Of a stretch of 64,000 nucleotides of DNA, positions 1 through 12,493 are shown one piece after another (the stretch's first letter is position 1; each line of letters begins with the position of its first letter). The DNA comes from Craterostigma plantagineum. Lineage: Eukaryota; Streptophyta; Magnoliopsida; Lamiales; Linderniaceae. The translations under genes were made by a program, and so were the position numbers. Below the pieces are notes generated by a model. That model was not told the origin of the DNA. It did not search any database and worked only from the letters and a program-made list of their open reading frames with translations. The DNA lies in the NCBI GenBank assembly GCA_027422505.1, contig JAPQWV010000050.1, positions 4,340,001 to 4,404,000 on the forward strand, in the 5' to 3' direction.

Positions 1-599
1 AATTCATAGGATTTTAAGACAAAGCTAGAAAAACCTTAATGGGCTACTTTTGTTTTAATTATTTCCTGTATTTCTGTTATTTATGTGCTCTGCTTTCTGA
101 GTTTTATAGTATTACATGATGGTCCAAAAATCTATTCCTTAACTTTCACGAATAAATTTATATCCTGAAAATAAAATTCTTCAATGTTCAAATGTAAATT
201 TATTTGAACTAGTCCTATCATATGGAATTACATAGTAATATATTACAATTAGCGTATATATATGTATATATATATATATTAATTTAGAGCTGAAATAAGC
301 TTTTCACTGTTGTTCGTGCCAAAAGGAATATTCTTCATGTGGTTTGTCTATTCTCAGAACCTGCACGCTTACTATGTGCACATGTCTTGTTTCTTTAATG
401 GCCCGAATATATTTACATTATTATGGGACATTATTTTCCTAATATAAACACATATATATGTATGTTAGTCGATTGATTTGCAAATCGAACTTACGTCAGG
501 ATTATTACTATGTGACCAAATATAAGTTTTAACGTTCCAGGAAACCTTAGATACAAGGATAAGCAGTAGTAAGCCATATCTATTTAAGAAAGCAATAAG
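1..599. other. Intergenic, AT-rich
   Basis: No gene seen. The stretch is AT-rich with a short TA microsatellite near 255-280. Its last five bases (ATAAG, 595-599) are the left target-site duplication of the copia element that follows. Confidence 0.6.
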
Positions 600-1059
600 T
601 GTCGACATAATAATCAACCACAAGGGTTGAATGGTTGGTTTGAATAGTCAATCAAGGGAGCATTTAAACGTGGGAAACACTTTTCAAAGTGGTGCTGAGG
701 ATTGTTCATATTACATTGTTCACACCTTGGGATTTGCCTATAAAAAGGGCATCGATCGATCACATGAATATCATCCCATAGAAGATAAAAATAAGAGAGA
801 TAGAGAGAGAATAAAAATAGAGAGTTTGTCGGTATTTTTCTCCGACTATAAAGAGAGATATTGAGGGTTTTCTCCTTTATAGATTGAGAGGTTGTAACTC
901 CTATATTTTTTCTATAGTGAATTCTTCTTCCTTGCCCGTGGTTTTTACCCCGATTTGTTTGGGGGTTTTCCACGTTAAATCCCGGTGTCCACAATTTATC
1001 TTTAATTACCCAAATATTAGCCGCAATATTATTCGACCGGGTCCGCTGCCACGCCAACA
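600..1059 (+). repeat. 5' LTR of the copia element
   Basis: The 460-bp LTR has TG...CA ends. A TATA-like box (TATAAAAAG) at 739-747 fits the U3 promoter. The same sequence recurs at 5260-5718. Confidence 0.97.
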
Positions 1060-1061
1060 AT

Positions 1062-1073
1062 TGGTATCAGAGC
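1062..1073 (+). other. Primer-binding site, initiator tRNA-Met type
   Basis: TGGTATCAGAGC lies two bases after the 5' LTR, the usual minus-strand priming site of plant copia elements. Confidence 0.9.
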
Positions 1074-1256
1074 CTAGCTTGGGTTTTATATATCTGTTTA
1101 TCGTATGCTCTGTGGTTGCCACTAACGTGGACCCTCCACATCAGAAAATAATAGATATTATACTGCCCTTGTTACGGTGACGAAAAAGCCGGTACGAGTT
1201 CAATAATTATCTGCTGCAACCCCGTCGGAGGTATCGCTCACGACTGAGCAGAAATT

Positions 1257-4200
1257 ATGGCGGCGAAGTTTGATATCGAAAAGTTCAACGGAAGGAATTT
1301 CTCACTGTGGAAATTAAAGATAAAGGCGATCTTGCGAAAGGACGGCTGTCTGGAGGCTATCGATGGAAAACCAACCACCGTGACAGATGACAAGAAATGG
1401 AACGAGATGGACGGGAGCGCTGTCGCAAATCTCCATCTGGCACTAGCAGATGAGATATTGTCCAGCGTAGAAGAAAAGAAAACGGCAAAGGAGATTTGGG
1501 ACCACCTAACAAATTTGTACGAAACGAAGTCGCTACACAACAAAATTTTCTTGAAGAGAAAATTGTACACCTTGAGAATGTCAGAATCTACTTCAGTGAC
1601 GGAGCATCTCAACGTCTTGAATACTCTATTTTCCCAGCTAACATCGTTGGGGTACGTCTCAAGAGCGTGCAGAAATTCTACTTCAAAGTCTGCCTGATTC
1701 GTATGATCAACTCATCATCAACCTGACGAATAAGCCTGCAGATGTCTCAACTACAAAAGAAGAAAATAAATCCACCGATACTCTGGTCTTTGACAACATC
1801 GCATCTGCTGTTCTCGAAGAAGAAAATCGGCGAAAGAACAAGGAGGACCAGCAAGCAGGATCTCAACAGGTCGAAGCTTTGACGGTGATGAGAGGGAGAT
1901 CAACGGAACGTGGTTCAAGTGGGAGTCACACTCAAGGCAGGGGAAAATCAAGAAGTAAGAAGAAGGATATGAAATGCTACCACTGCGGAAAGAAGGGTCA
2001 CTTGAAGAAGGATTGTTGGAACCTGAAAAATTCCAATCCTCAAGGAAATTTGGCAAACGCGCCAGGTGGAGACGTACTGTGTAGCGAAGCAGCTATCTCA
2101 ACGGAGAGCAGGAAGGCGTACGATGAAATATGGCTTCTTGACTCGGGCGCAACTTATCATATGACCTCTCGAAGAGACTGGTTCAACCACTACGAACCTA
2201 TCGTAGGAGGATCTGTGTACAGTTGCGAAGATAATGCCTTAAAGATCGTAGGCGTTGGAACCGTGAGGTTGAAGTTGCACGACGGTACAATTCGCACTAT
2301 TCAAGGAGTGCGGCACGTGGAAGGTCTGAAGAAGAATTTATTGTCTGTGGGACAGCTAGACGATCTTGGCTGTGAAATCAAAGTTCGGGAAGGAATAATG
2401 AAAATATTCCGTGGAGCACTTGTAGTCATGAAAGGTGAAAAGGTCGCTGCAAATTTGTATATGCTATTGGGAGAGACGGTGCAAGAAGGGGAAGCGTCTG
2501 TGGCTTCGGGAAATTCAACCGAAAAATCTACTATGCTGTGGCATCAAAAGCTCGGGCATATGTCTGAACAAGGTATGAAAATTCTTGCGAGCCAGAATCT
2601 ACTTCCGGGTCTCACGAAGGTGTCACTACCGTTCTGTGAGCATTGCGTAGCAAACAAGCAGCATCGGCTACAATTTCAACACATCAAATTCCAGAAGCAA
2701 CGGTATTCTAGAATTGGTTCACTCTGATGTATGGCAATCACCGGTTTCATCCCGAGGAGGAGGGAAGTACTTCGTGTCTTTCATCGACGATTACTCCGGA
2801 GATGTTGGGTGTATATCATCAAGAGTAAGGGAGATGTGTTCGCTACCTTCAAGAATTTCAAGGCTCGGGTCGAACTTGATACAGGAAAGAAGATCAAGTG
2901 TTTGAGGACGGATAATGGAGGAGAATACACTGGTAGGGAATTTGATAGCTTTTGCAAAAGAGAAGGCATCAAAAGGCACTTCACTACGGCGTATACTCCA
3001 CAACAAAATGGAGTGGCGGAGCGGATGAACATGACTCTGTTGGAGAGAACAAGAGCCATGTTGGGAGCTGCAGGTCTGGATAAATCATACTGGGCAGAAG
3101 CAGTCAACACCGCCTGCTACGTGATCAATCGATCGCCTTCAACGGCAATCGATCAGAAGACGCCGATGGAGATGTGGACCGGAAAGCCAGCGGACTATTC
3201 CAAACTCCATGTATTTGGAAGTCCTGTGTACGTGATGTACAACGCCCAAGAAACTACGAAGTTGGATCCGAAGTCCAGGAAGTGTTTGTTCTTGGGGTAT
3301 GCTGATGGTGTGAAGGGGTATCGCCTGTGGGATCCCACTGCGCACAAGGTTGTCATCAGCAGGGAGGTTATCTTCTTAGAAGATAAAATAATCGGAGAAA
3401 ATAATAGCACTACAAAGGAAAGCCCAGAAACTACGACGATTCAGGCGAAAGGGAAGTCTGTGGAACAAGATTCTTCTGAAGCTGCACCGGAGCACGAAGA
3501 AGGGCCAGCCGAATCTTCAGAGCCAGAACCTAGAAGGGGCACACGCAAAAGAGCCGCACCATCCTGGCATGAAGATTACGACATGGACAGCAACGTTGCA
3601 TACTGTCTTTTAACTGATGACGGAGAGCCATCAACTCTTCAAGAAGCACTGAACAGTTCAGATGCAGATCAGTGGTTGGCGGCAATGCAAGAAGAAATGT
3701 AAGCTCTACGGAAAAATAAGACTTGGGAGTTGGTGCCACTACCTCAGGAAAGAAAGGCAATCGGCAATAAATGGGTCTTTAAGATCAAGCGGAACAGCGA
3801 CGATCAAGTAGAGCGGTTTCGTGCAAGACTGGTGGTTAAAGGCTACGCTCAGAAGGAGGGCATTGACTTCAATGAGATTTTCTCACCGGTGGTTCGACTG
3901 ACGACAGTTCGGATACTCCTGGCGATGTGTGCTACATTCGACCTACATCTAGAGCAACTAGATGTGAAGACATCTTTTCTTCATGGAGATCTTGAAGAAG
4001 AGATTTATATGCTCCAACCGGAAGGTTTTGAAGACAACGAAGAGCAGAACTTGGTTTGCAGGTTAAACAAATCTCTATACGGTCTCAAACAGGCGCCGAG
4101 GTGTTGGTATAAGAGATTTGATTCCTTTATCATGAGCCTTGGATACAACAGATTAAACGCAGACCCTTGTGCATATTTCAAGAGGTTTGGTGAAAATGAT

Positions 4201-5184
4201 TTTATCATATTACTGTTGTATGTTGACGACATGTTGGTAGCAGGCCCCAACAAAGATCGAGTAGAAGAACTCAAGGCACAGTTGGCTAGGGAATTTGAAA
4301 TGAAGGACTTGGGACCAGCAAACAAGATTCTAGGGATGCAAATTTACCGAGACAGAAATAACAAGAAGATTTGGCTTTCGCAGAAGAATTATCTGAGGAA
4401 GGTCTTGCGACGCTTCAATATGCAAGATTGTAAGCCAATTTCTACCCCACTTCTTGTTAATTTCAAATTATCCTCAAGTATGAGTCCTAGCAGTGAAGAA
4501 GGGAGGATTGAGATGTCTCGAGTACCGTATGCATCAGCGGTGGGAAGTCTTATGTTCGCGATGATTTGTACACGACCAGACATTGCACATGCAGTGGGAG
4601 TAGTGAGTCGGTACATGGCGAATCCGGGCAAAGAGCATTGGAGTGCGGTGAAGAGGATCCTACGATATATCAAAGGAACCTCAGATGTTGCATTATGTTA
4701 CGGAGGAGCAGACTTTACTGTCAGGGGGTACGTTGACTCTGATTATGCAGGTGATCTTGACAAGAGCAAATCTACCACGGGATATGTGTTTACTCTTACT
4801 GGTGGAACCGTAAGCTGGGTATCAAAACTTCAGTCCGTTGTCGCGACGTCAACTACTGAAGCTGAATATGTTGCAGCTACGCAGGCAAGTAAAGAGGCGA
4901 TATGGTTGAAAATGATCATGGAGGAACTCGGGCACGGACAGGAAAATATTCCTCTGTTCTGTGACAGTCAGAGTGCCTTGCATCTTGCAAGGAATCCAGC
5001 TTTTCATTCCAGGTCAAAACACATACGAGTCCAGTATCACTTCGTTCGTGAGAAAGTGGAAGAGGGCACGGTAGATATGTTGAAGATTTATACGAAACAC
5101 AACCTAGCAGATTTCTTGACGAAGGCGGTCAACACTGACAAGTTCGTTTGGTGTCGTTCCTCAAGTGGTCTGGCGGAGACGTAA
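1257..5184 (+). pseudogene. Copia gag-pol polyprotein, frameshifted
   Basis: Gag starts at 1257 and reads open for about 135 residues. The frame shifts near 1650-1665, where a few codons seem lost. The next open stretch (1879-2727) carries the zinc knuckle CYHCGKKGHLKKDC, the protease motif DSGATYH and the GAG-pre-integrase WHQKLGHM motif. In integrase the frame changes near 2680 and returns near 2797. After that it is open through RTDNGGEY and TPQQNGVAER until a TAA at 3700-3702. RT and RNase H continue in the same frame, with the catalytic YVDD box near 4219 and DSDYAGD in RNase H, and end at 5184. At least three frame changes and one stop are needed to read the whole protein, so it should be inactive unless some are assembly errors. 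Confidence 0.93.
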
Positions 5185-5259
5185 GCAACATGAATGGCAA
5201 GGGAGAAAGAATGGTGTGAAGATCTGATTGATCCTCAATCAAATCTTCAAGTGGGAGAT

Positions 5260-5718
5260 TGTCGACATAATAATCAACCACAAGGGTTGAATGGTTGGTT
5301 TGAATAGTCAATCAAGGGAGCATTTAAACGTGGGAAACACTTTTCAAAGTGGTGCTGAGGATTGTTATATTACATTGTTCACACCTTGGGATTTGCCTAT
5401 AAAAAGGGCATCGATCGATCACATGAATATCATCCCATAGAAGATAAAAATAAGAGAGATAGAGAGAGAATAAAAATAAAGAGTTTGTCGGTATTTTTCT
5501 CCGACTATAAAGAGAGATATTGAGGGTTTTCTCCTTTATAGATTGAGAGGTTGTAACTCCTATATTTTTTCTATAGTGAATTCTTCTTCCTTGCCCGTGG
5601 TTTTTACCCCGATTTGTTTGGGGGTTTTCCACGTTAAATCCCGGTGTCCACAATTTATCTTTAATTACCCAAATATTAGCCGCAATATTATTCGACCGGG
5701 TCCGCTGCCACGCCAACA
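5260..5718 (+). repeat. 3' LTR of the copia element
   Basis: This matches the 5' LTR except for one missing base near 5367 and one G-to-A change near 5479. It is followed by the ATAAG target duplication. Confidence 0.97.
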
Positions 5719-5723
5719 ATAAG

Positions 5724-7720
5724 CATGTTTTTTTTAACTATATTTAATGGTAGTGTGTGATTGATATTATTAAAATGATCATAAATAGAAGTTGTAGTAA
5801 CTCCACCAATTTTTTATTTAATTGAAGAATATCGTATATATGTAATTAATTGTGCAATGTGTGACACATGACGATCAAATTTAAATTAGTTTCATATATC
5901 AAGAAAGCATAAACATTCTTCTCCTCCTCCCAATGGTACTTTGTCTTCTTCTCAAGCACCTTTTTATTTCACAGCCAACTTTAGGCCTACTTTTAAGGGT
6001 TTTGCCAAATATATGCAACTTTAAAGGTTTGCAATAATATAAATTTAATAAAATTAATAGCATCCGAATTAATATAGTAAAATAATTCTTACTACTACTG
6101 CGGTTTGAATGATGGGAAGACCAAAGTATATCGAATAACTATTTCTTTTCTCTTTAAAGGGTGGTGGGAAGTTGTGTTTCCTTGATTTAAGGTATTCAAA
6201 TTAATAACAATATGAAAAATATGAAAATACCAAACGCAGCTCAAAAGTGAAATGAGTATCGATCGTAATTACTTACCTATTCAAACGTAAATAAATGCTA
6301 AATGGATACGAGAAGATCATATATAAATCGTATATTACACGCCGCCAAGATAACACAATTTTGACCTATTTGACGGTCTATACTAACAAAATCTGGTGCC
6401 AAAAATCTATATAAAATGATTATTTAATTACCGACCCGCGACACCTTTTCTTGCATAATCATCTATATCAATCTCTTGAAATTTTCAATGAAGTTCATTT
6501 AGCTGTACTTACAGCTTTTTAGTGCAATAAATCCTATACTAATGTGAGATTTTATTTAGTTAGGAGTACTTAACGAGAGAGCCCGACGTAAGCATAAAAT
6601 TTAAGGAGTATGTAACTTAATTACCATGTAATAAAATACTAAGTACGATATATGGTAGCACGCCTCGAGGATGAAAAGGTTAGGAAAAAAAATAATGGTG
6701 CAGAAAAAAGGCAAAGGCAAAGCTTGCCCATACTCTGCTATCACATTCTCCCAGCTTCAACTTTTTAGAATGATATGAAACTTTATGGGATTGATATATT
6801 TTAATATCGACCATATAAATAGATATTAATCGTACAGAATAATCGACAGCTTTTATCTGATTAAAAGAATTAATAATCAAACATTAGCTTTTTCAATTAT
6901 TTATCGAATTGATCTCACGCTGGGAAATGCTTTTTAATTAGTATTTATGGCAAAAACAGACAAAACAGTCGAAAGGTAAGATTCTTTAAAAGAGTGTTGA
7001 TTGTCTAATATTATTTAATCATCGATAGATCAGGTAATTAAGTATACTTAGCCTCTCTTGCAATTTCTTGCGTTTATGCCCTACTAAAAGTACAATCCCT
7101 AACACATGAGCCGATAAAGCTATAGTTAAGCCAAAAAATATTTGATTTGGTTTAATAAGTTCCGAATCCGATAGTTATGAACTGTGATTTTACATAATAA
7201 ATGGTATATACCAAAACTATAAACCGATATGTTTAAAAATAGATGAAGGTTTCATAAAACCCTAGCCGTTCCAGAATCCTACTCACCAGAAAATACTCCA
7301 AAATCTATTTCAACATACTTATAAGTAACATTTGTACGATGATGTCATGTCAAGGTCAAGATGACATCATCCATGGGTTGTCCTTTCGATACAGTCAAAC
7401 ACAACATAATGTTTTTTGAGACGTTTATACAAACACATACTACACACATGTGTGTCTGTGTGTGTAATGTCTCATGCGGCAATAAAGATCATTCCAATCT
7501 GAGGGTATTTTATTTTATCTTTTATTTTTTTGTTTTATTCCCCCCTTGTTTTTATTATGTCCCCTCGCAGTTTGATTATCCTCTTAGGTTGTTTTCATTG
7601 ATTTCCTCAATGGCCAAATATTATTAGCCACAATTCATTTGGGGCTTCTCAGCTCTTATCCCCTTTCCAGTTGACATGATTTACAGCACACACACGTACA
7701 AAACTAGAGATTATATATAT
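5724..7720. other. Intergenic, AT-rich
   Basis: No coding exon recognised on either strand. Short open stretches (near 6680-6880 and 7361-7627) have no recognisable protein and lie in AT- or TG-rich sequence. Confidence 0.5.
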
Positions 7721-8087
7721 AGAAATTTTATGGTGCTCACCTGTGGACACCTGTTGATGTGGCACTGATTCGTGCCATTTTAACATCTCACATCGACATC
7801 TAAGATTATGTCGTCTTAATTAACACCTTCTAGGTGGCATTAATCGACATTTCGAATGCTGATGTAATAAATTGACGCGATATATTCCATTGACATGTAA
7901 AATGTTATGTAAGGCGTCAAGTTGTCACACCAACATCAACAATGTCGATTAATGGCACCTATAAGGTATTAATTAAGACGACATAACTTTAGATGTCGAT
8001 GTGTCACGTTGAAATGATACGAATCGATGTCACATTAACAGATGATCATATAAGGTGTTCACATAAGGTGAGCACCATAAAATTCCT
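7721..8087. mobile_element. Foldback MITE with long terminal inverted repeats
   Basis: The left end AATTTTATGGTGCTCACC is mirrored by GGTGAGCACCATAAAATT at the right end. The two halves remain inversely related far inward: for example GTGGCATTAATCGACATT on the left pairs with AATGTCGATTAATGGCAC on the right. The arms are about 150 bp each, with no coding capacity. TA repeats flank both sides, which suggests insertion into a TA microsatellite. The same end motif recurs at 50353-50413 and 55112-55480. Confidence 0.85.
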
Positions 8088-8519
8088 CTATATATATATA
8101 TATATATATATGAGAGAAGGGGGGATATATATTTGCTAGTACCATTTTGTTGAAAAAGCCTTGAGACTTGAGACTGGCAGGAGCCATAGATAGCATATAG
8201 GTTTACAAAAAGACATTCGATGACATAAATATCACATAATTGTCCATGTTATTGAGCGATAGGGACGATAATACTTGTTCCTTTTACAAAGATTAAATAG
8301 GGCTTCGATATATAAATAGATGAATTAAGGCATAAAGTGAAGAGGTTAATCTAAGTACATGTGAATGGTTCAAAATCGTTCTTTCTAATTGTTCCCTGGT
8401 TTTGAAGGATGTGCCTTCTATGAAGAGGAGATTGAAGGACTAAAGAAAGGGAAATATGAAAAAAAGGTGATTAAAGGGAACATAGGGAGGTATATGGTTC
8501 CCATACCTATCATGTTTTT

Positions 8520-8563
<44 letters not shown>

Positions 8564-8636
8564 ATACCTATACCTTTTGATATTTTAAGTTGGTATTGGG
8601 ATTTTCAAGTGCGTTAAAGAAGAATCATACATCATT
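8088..8636. other. Upstream region of the bHLH gene with (GA)n tract
   Basis: A TA microsatellite follows the MITE, and a GA dinucleotide run of about 40 bp lies at 8522-8561, about 75 bp before the predicted start codon. GA/CT runs in 5' leaders are common in plant genes. No other gene seen. Confidence 0.5.
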
Positions 8637-11600
8637 ATGGAGTCGGCAAACATCCATCAAATGCTCCATGAACATCATCTTATTGTTGGCTCTTGTCCTC
8701 CTCCAACTTCGTCTTCTTCATTAGCTACATCTTCTTGCTTTGGAGTTTCAACAGCTACTCATGATGCTGCTTGGAATACTCACAAATCAATCTTGTAATA
8801 GAGTTTCTCTCCCCCTTTCTTTACACAAATTTGCCAGATTTGCTTTGATTAAAGAAAAAAGAAATATATGCAGACACAGAGATAATAGTAGTGGCCATCA
8901 TCATCTCCTTTTACTTTTCTTTTCCACACACAGTCTTCTGTGATTTGATGTGCAAATTGAGAAGGGATATCTCTTCAAGCACACAGTTATTGGGCTTAAT
9001 CATGCTTTTAGGGATTCTCTTATTTTGATTTCAGACATAGAATCTCTCTTGTCTTCTCGTATATAATCATGCATCTTTTTATAACCTCGTTAATCATTTA
9101 TATTTATTGGTGGATTTCATTCTAGGGCTTTGAATATTTTCATCTCTTTCTTTCTCATCATGTCAAGTATATCTTATTACAGGAATAGCACAAGCAGCTT
9201 GAATCCACACCCTAATAATGAAGCTTCACTGAATCAAAGACAAGAAGAGAGCAATAACACTTTGATGGCTCCAAACTCGAGCTTTAATTACTGGCCAAAT
9301 CACAGCTTCATTAACATCCAATCTGCAGAAGATTTGCAGCAGGTTTCGAGGATTAAGGAAGAACTAGCAGATAACTACTACCTCAGATACACTGAACTCT
9401 TGGGGAATAACAGCCCTTGTTCAAGCAGCAACGATCAAGAATCCGTGCACAATGATCATCACCTCAGCACAAAGTTCTTGCTCAAATCGTTCTCATCTGG
9501 GAATCTTGAGAGCAAAGATCGCAGGGGAGATCTTTCGTACTCGGGCAATGTCGATGTGAATTCAAGGAAAGGGTTTTCTCAGGTTTTTCCTAGTGTCCCA
9601 GTTTCGAGCTTGCTTAATGGAGCAGATTTCAGTATAAGTCATGGGCCAACGCTTGATATGAACTTGGAGGCTTTAGATCTCCTAACTTCTTCGAGACTAG
9701 GTGGAAACTATATGAACCATTGTTTTGAAAATCAAATTGGGATGATGAGAGATGGTTTTTACCATGGATTTGATCATCGTATGCATCAGCAATCTCCTCA
9801 GCTCCCTATGCATAGCAGCATCAGTAACGAGGTTAGTTATTAAGAAGCCCTTAGAGGAAGTAACAGTAATTATTATTACAGTATATGAGACATTGTCTGC
9901 AAGAACAGCCACGAACAGTATATATTCTCTTCCTTTTATTTCTTGATGATACCCTTCACACGATATTTTTTTCATTACATCTTTTCTTACATATGATATA
10001 GCTATTTGAAAAAACAGGAAAGCTACGACCTTTTTCTTTTATTTTGCTTTCTTTTTCTTTAAACTCTTCCCTTTATACATGAAAAAAAAAACTTTTTGTT
10101 TTCCCCATCCTGTACTCAAAGGCTTAAAGCCTCCAGCTTTTTGCAATATGCGAGTGAGCTACTTTACATTTTTACAGGGTTTTTTTTTTCGAGTCTTTTT
10201 ATTCATGGAAATTGACAAAGAGGACCACGATAATTATCCTTCATTACCATTATTTTTATTGAACTATTGTAGTTATTGTTGTGTTGAATTTCTTAAGGTA
10301 ACAAACTCAAATGGAGCAGAAGCAGAAGAAGTGAAGCGACCCAGAAACAAAATCGATTCGTATTCGAAGCCTATAAATCAAATTACTGCGGCTAAGAAAC
10401 CGCGGTTTGAGCCACGCCCTTCTTGCCCTCCATTTAAGGTTTGTAGAGAAAACCTAAAATTTCCATCTCTATGAATATTTGACTCACACACACACACACG
10501 CAAAACGCATAATATCATGCAATTATGTTCTGTTTATTACACGATTTATTACATCGAAGCAGGTGAGGAAAGAAAAGCTTGGAGATAGAATTGCTGCACT
10601 TCAGCAGTTAGTAGCACCTTTCGGCAAGGTACTTAACATAGCCCTATAGTACTTGGCATGCATGGACGAACCCTAATTAGTAACCTAATCATTTATTACA
10701 TATAGCTAACTAACTAATATGAATCACCATAATAAACTTAACATGGTACCACATGTCTGATTCACTGTGGTCCTGTTAATTATCCTTGGCTTTTATCATA
10801 CCTCATATATAATCATCAAATATAAGCACATACATAACTAATCAAATGAAAATCCTGAGAACATCAGTCTGAGATGTACAGAGAAAATGAGGGGTCGTCT
10901 TTGAAAGTTGCATGCTTGTGGGCTTCAGAAAACGAGGATATATTCTTTTTATAAGATGCTGTCAAGATAGATTTTATTTATTATAGTATTTGTTATATAT
11001 GTATATATATATAGAGAGATTGTCATAAAATATGGTAATATGTAATAATACTGCAGACAGACACGGCAACTGTACTTATGGAAGCCATTGGATACATCAA
11101 ATTCCTTCAAAACCAAGTTGAGGTACTTCGATATTCTTGTCGATATCTATTAGTCATTATCATGCCGTCAATTTTCTTCTTCCTTATTTTATTTCCGATT
11201 TATCATTTCACATTTGCATCAGTTCTCTTTACTCTAACCAACCCTTGTCTCTATTTTAATCACAATCTTGGATTTTAACCTTACATAAAAAATCACTTGT
11301 TGCTTTAAATGAAGTAACCATCTTCTCATTTTTTGCAGACACTAAGCGTTCCTTACATGAAATCAGCACGCAACAACAAGTCCAATAGATTGACAAAAGG
11401 GGTAAGAAGCTTCTTAAATTGACGATATAATAATAAACTTAATTCCAACTTTTATTACAAATCCACACATAATATGTATTCTCTGCGCAGTGCCCTATAG
11501 ATAGGAACGAAGAAGAAGAAGAACCAAAGATCGACCTAAAAAGCCGAGGACTTTGTCTGGTACCTTCGTCTTGCCTATCCTACATCACCGACGGCGGCGG

Positions 11601-11676
11601 CGGCGGCGGCGGTGCAGTTGTATGGCCGCCGTCTCGCTATGATTGTGCGGCGGAGCAAGCCAGCTTGAATTATTAA
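8637..11676 (+). CDS. bHLH110: bHLH transcription factor, bHLH110-like
   Basis: Seven exons are predicted: 8637-8794, 9183-9831, 10298-10438, 10563-10628, 11057-11122, 11339-11401 and 11491-11676. All have GT-AG borders and phases that add up, giving 442 residues. The start MESANIHQ and the C-terminal motif LKSRGLCLVP resemble Arabidopsis bHLH110. The helix-loop-helix lies at about residues 317-365 (VRKEKLGDRIAALQQLV, then MEAIGYIKFLQ). The segment before helix 1 (SCPPFK) lacks the usual His-Glu-Arg of E-box binders, as in this atypical subgroup, so DNA binding may differ or depend on a partner. The long Ser/Asn-rich N-terminus is probably disordered. A run of seven Gly codons lies near the C-terminus. 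It should act in the nucleus; its target pathway is unknown. Confidence 0.9.
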
Positions 11677-12493
11677 ATATGTGTTATTTAATTAAGAGTA
11701 ATTACTCCGCTTTTGTTATTGTGCCCTTTCTGTTATTTTTTATTACAGTTTCATCCTCGGTGGAGCAAACTTGGTCACCCTTTTAAGAATGAGAGAGATT
11801 TTGGTGAGAATATATTGTGGGATGGACCAAGTTTGATCCATTTGTGGTGAGCATATTGTCATGCTTTTGATTTTAATTTCCTCTAATATATGTTGTTTGA
11901 CTATTGTTTTTGTTAGTTATTATATTCTTCATTCCCATTTAATTTGCTACTTACTTTATTAATTAAATTATTGCATGTTATCTAGCTAAGTATGCTAGCT
12001 AAGAACGTGAAACCATAATAACAATATAACAATAATGATAATAATAATAATAATAATAAAACTGTTCGATGTGTAGGTGTTGTTGAAGGAAAGATCCTTT
12101 TGTTATTTCTTTATAGAAATTAAAAAGAGAATTACTATGCTAAATTATTTGGGAAAAAGGAAAAGGTAAAAGAAAAGATAAAATAGCTCTTATGTAAGCA
12201 AATAAAAACACTAATTGAAGAAAGAAAAGAACGACAAAACACCACAATTCAAATTGACGGATTAATTGCGAGATACTTCAATTTCAATCCCAAGTCTCGT
12301 GACTTGAATCCAGGATCTGCTGTCCACTGATCAGTGGTAAGTGATCACCAGCTCCTTTCGTTCTGTTTTAGTCTCGTCATCTCGATTAATTGCGGAATTT
12401 TGACGCTATCTCTTTAATGTTGTTTGGTTGTGCAATTGAAGGAAGAAAGCTATCTGTCGTGATTTGTCTTTGTTGAAAGGTCCATCAAAGTTG
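11677..12493. other. Intergenic region with (TAA)n microsatellite
   Basis: Holds the bHLH 3' end and the GAUT1 upstream region. An AAT/TAA microsatellite lies near 12030-12060. No other gene recognised. Confidence 0.5.

Larger units (their letters stand above)
600..5718 (+). mobile_element. Ty1/copia LTR retrotransposon, complete but coding-defective
   Basis: Two near-identical LTRs (460 and 459 bp), each starting TGTCGACA and ending CCAACA, flank an internal region with a tRNA-iMet type primer site, a gag-pol reading frame and a purine tract (AAGTGGGAGAT) just before the 3' LTR. A 5-bp target duplication ATAAG lies at 595-599 and 5719-5723. Domain order is gag, protease, integrase, RT, RNase H, which defines copia; the gag and pol resemble the Tnt1/Tork group. 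By eye the LTRs differ by one substitution and one 1-bp deletion, so the insertion is very recent. The coding region nevertheless holds frameshifts and a stop, so this copy probably moved with proteins supplied in trans. Confidence 0.97.

Noticed and set aside
614..1060. Minus-strand open frame of 148 codons, also at 5324-5719
   Set aside because: Antisense of the copia LTR; present because the LTR is duplicated.
7361..7627. Open frame of 88 codons with a hydrophobic end
   Set aside because: Runs through a TG microsatellite and T-rich sequence; no family recognised.
9697..9975. Minus-strand open frame of 92 codons
   Set aside because: Antisense to bHLH exon 2 and its intron; no independent support.
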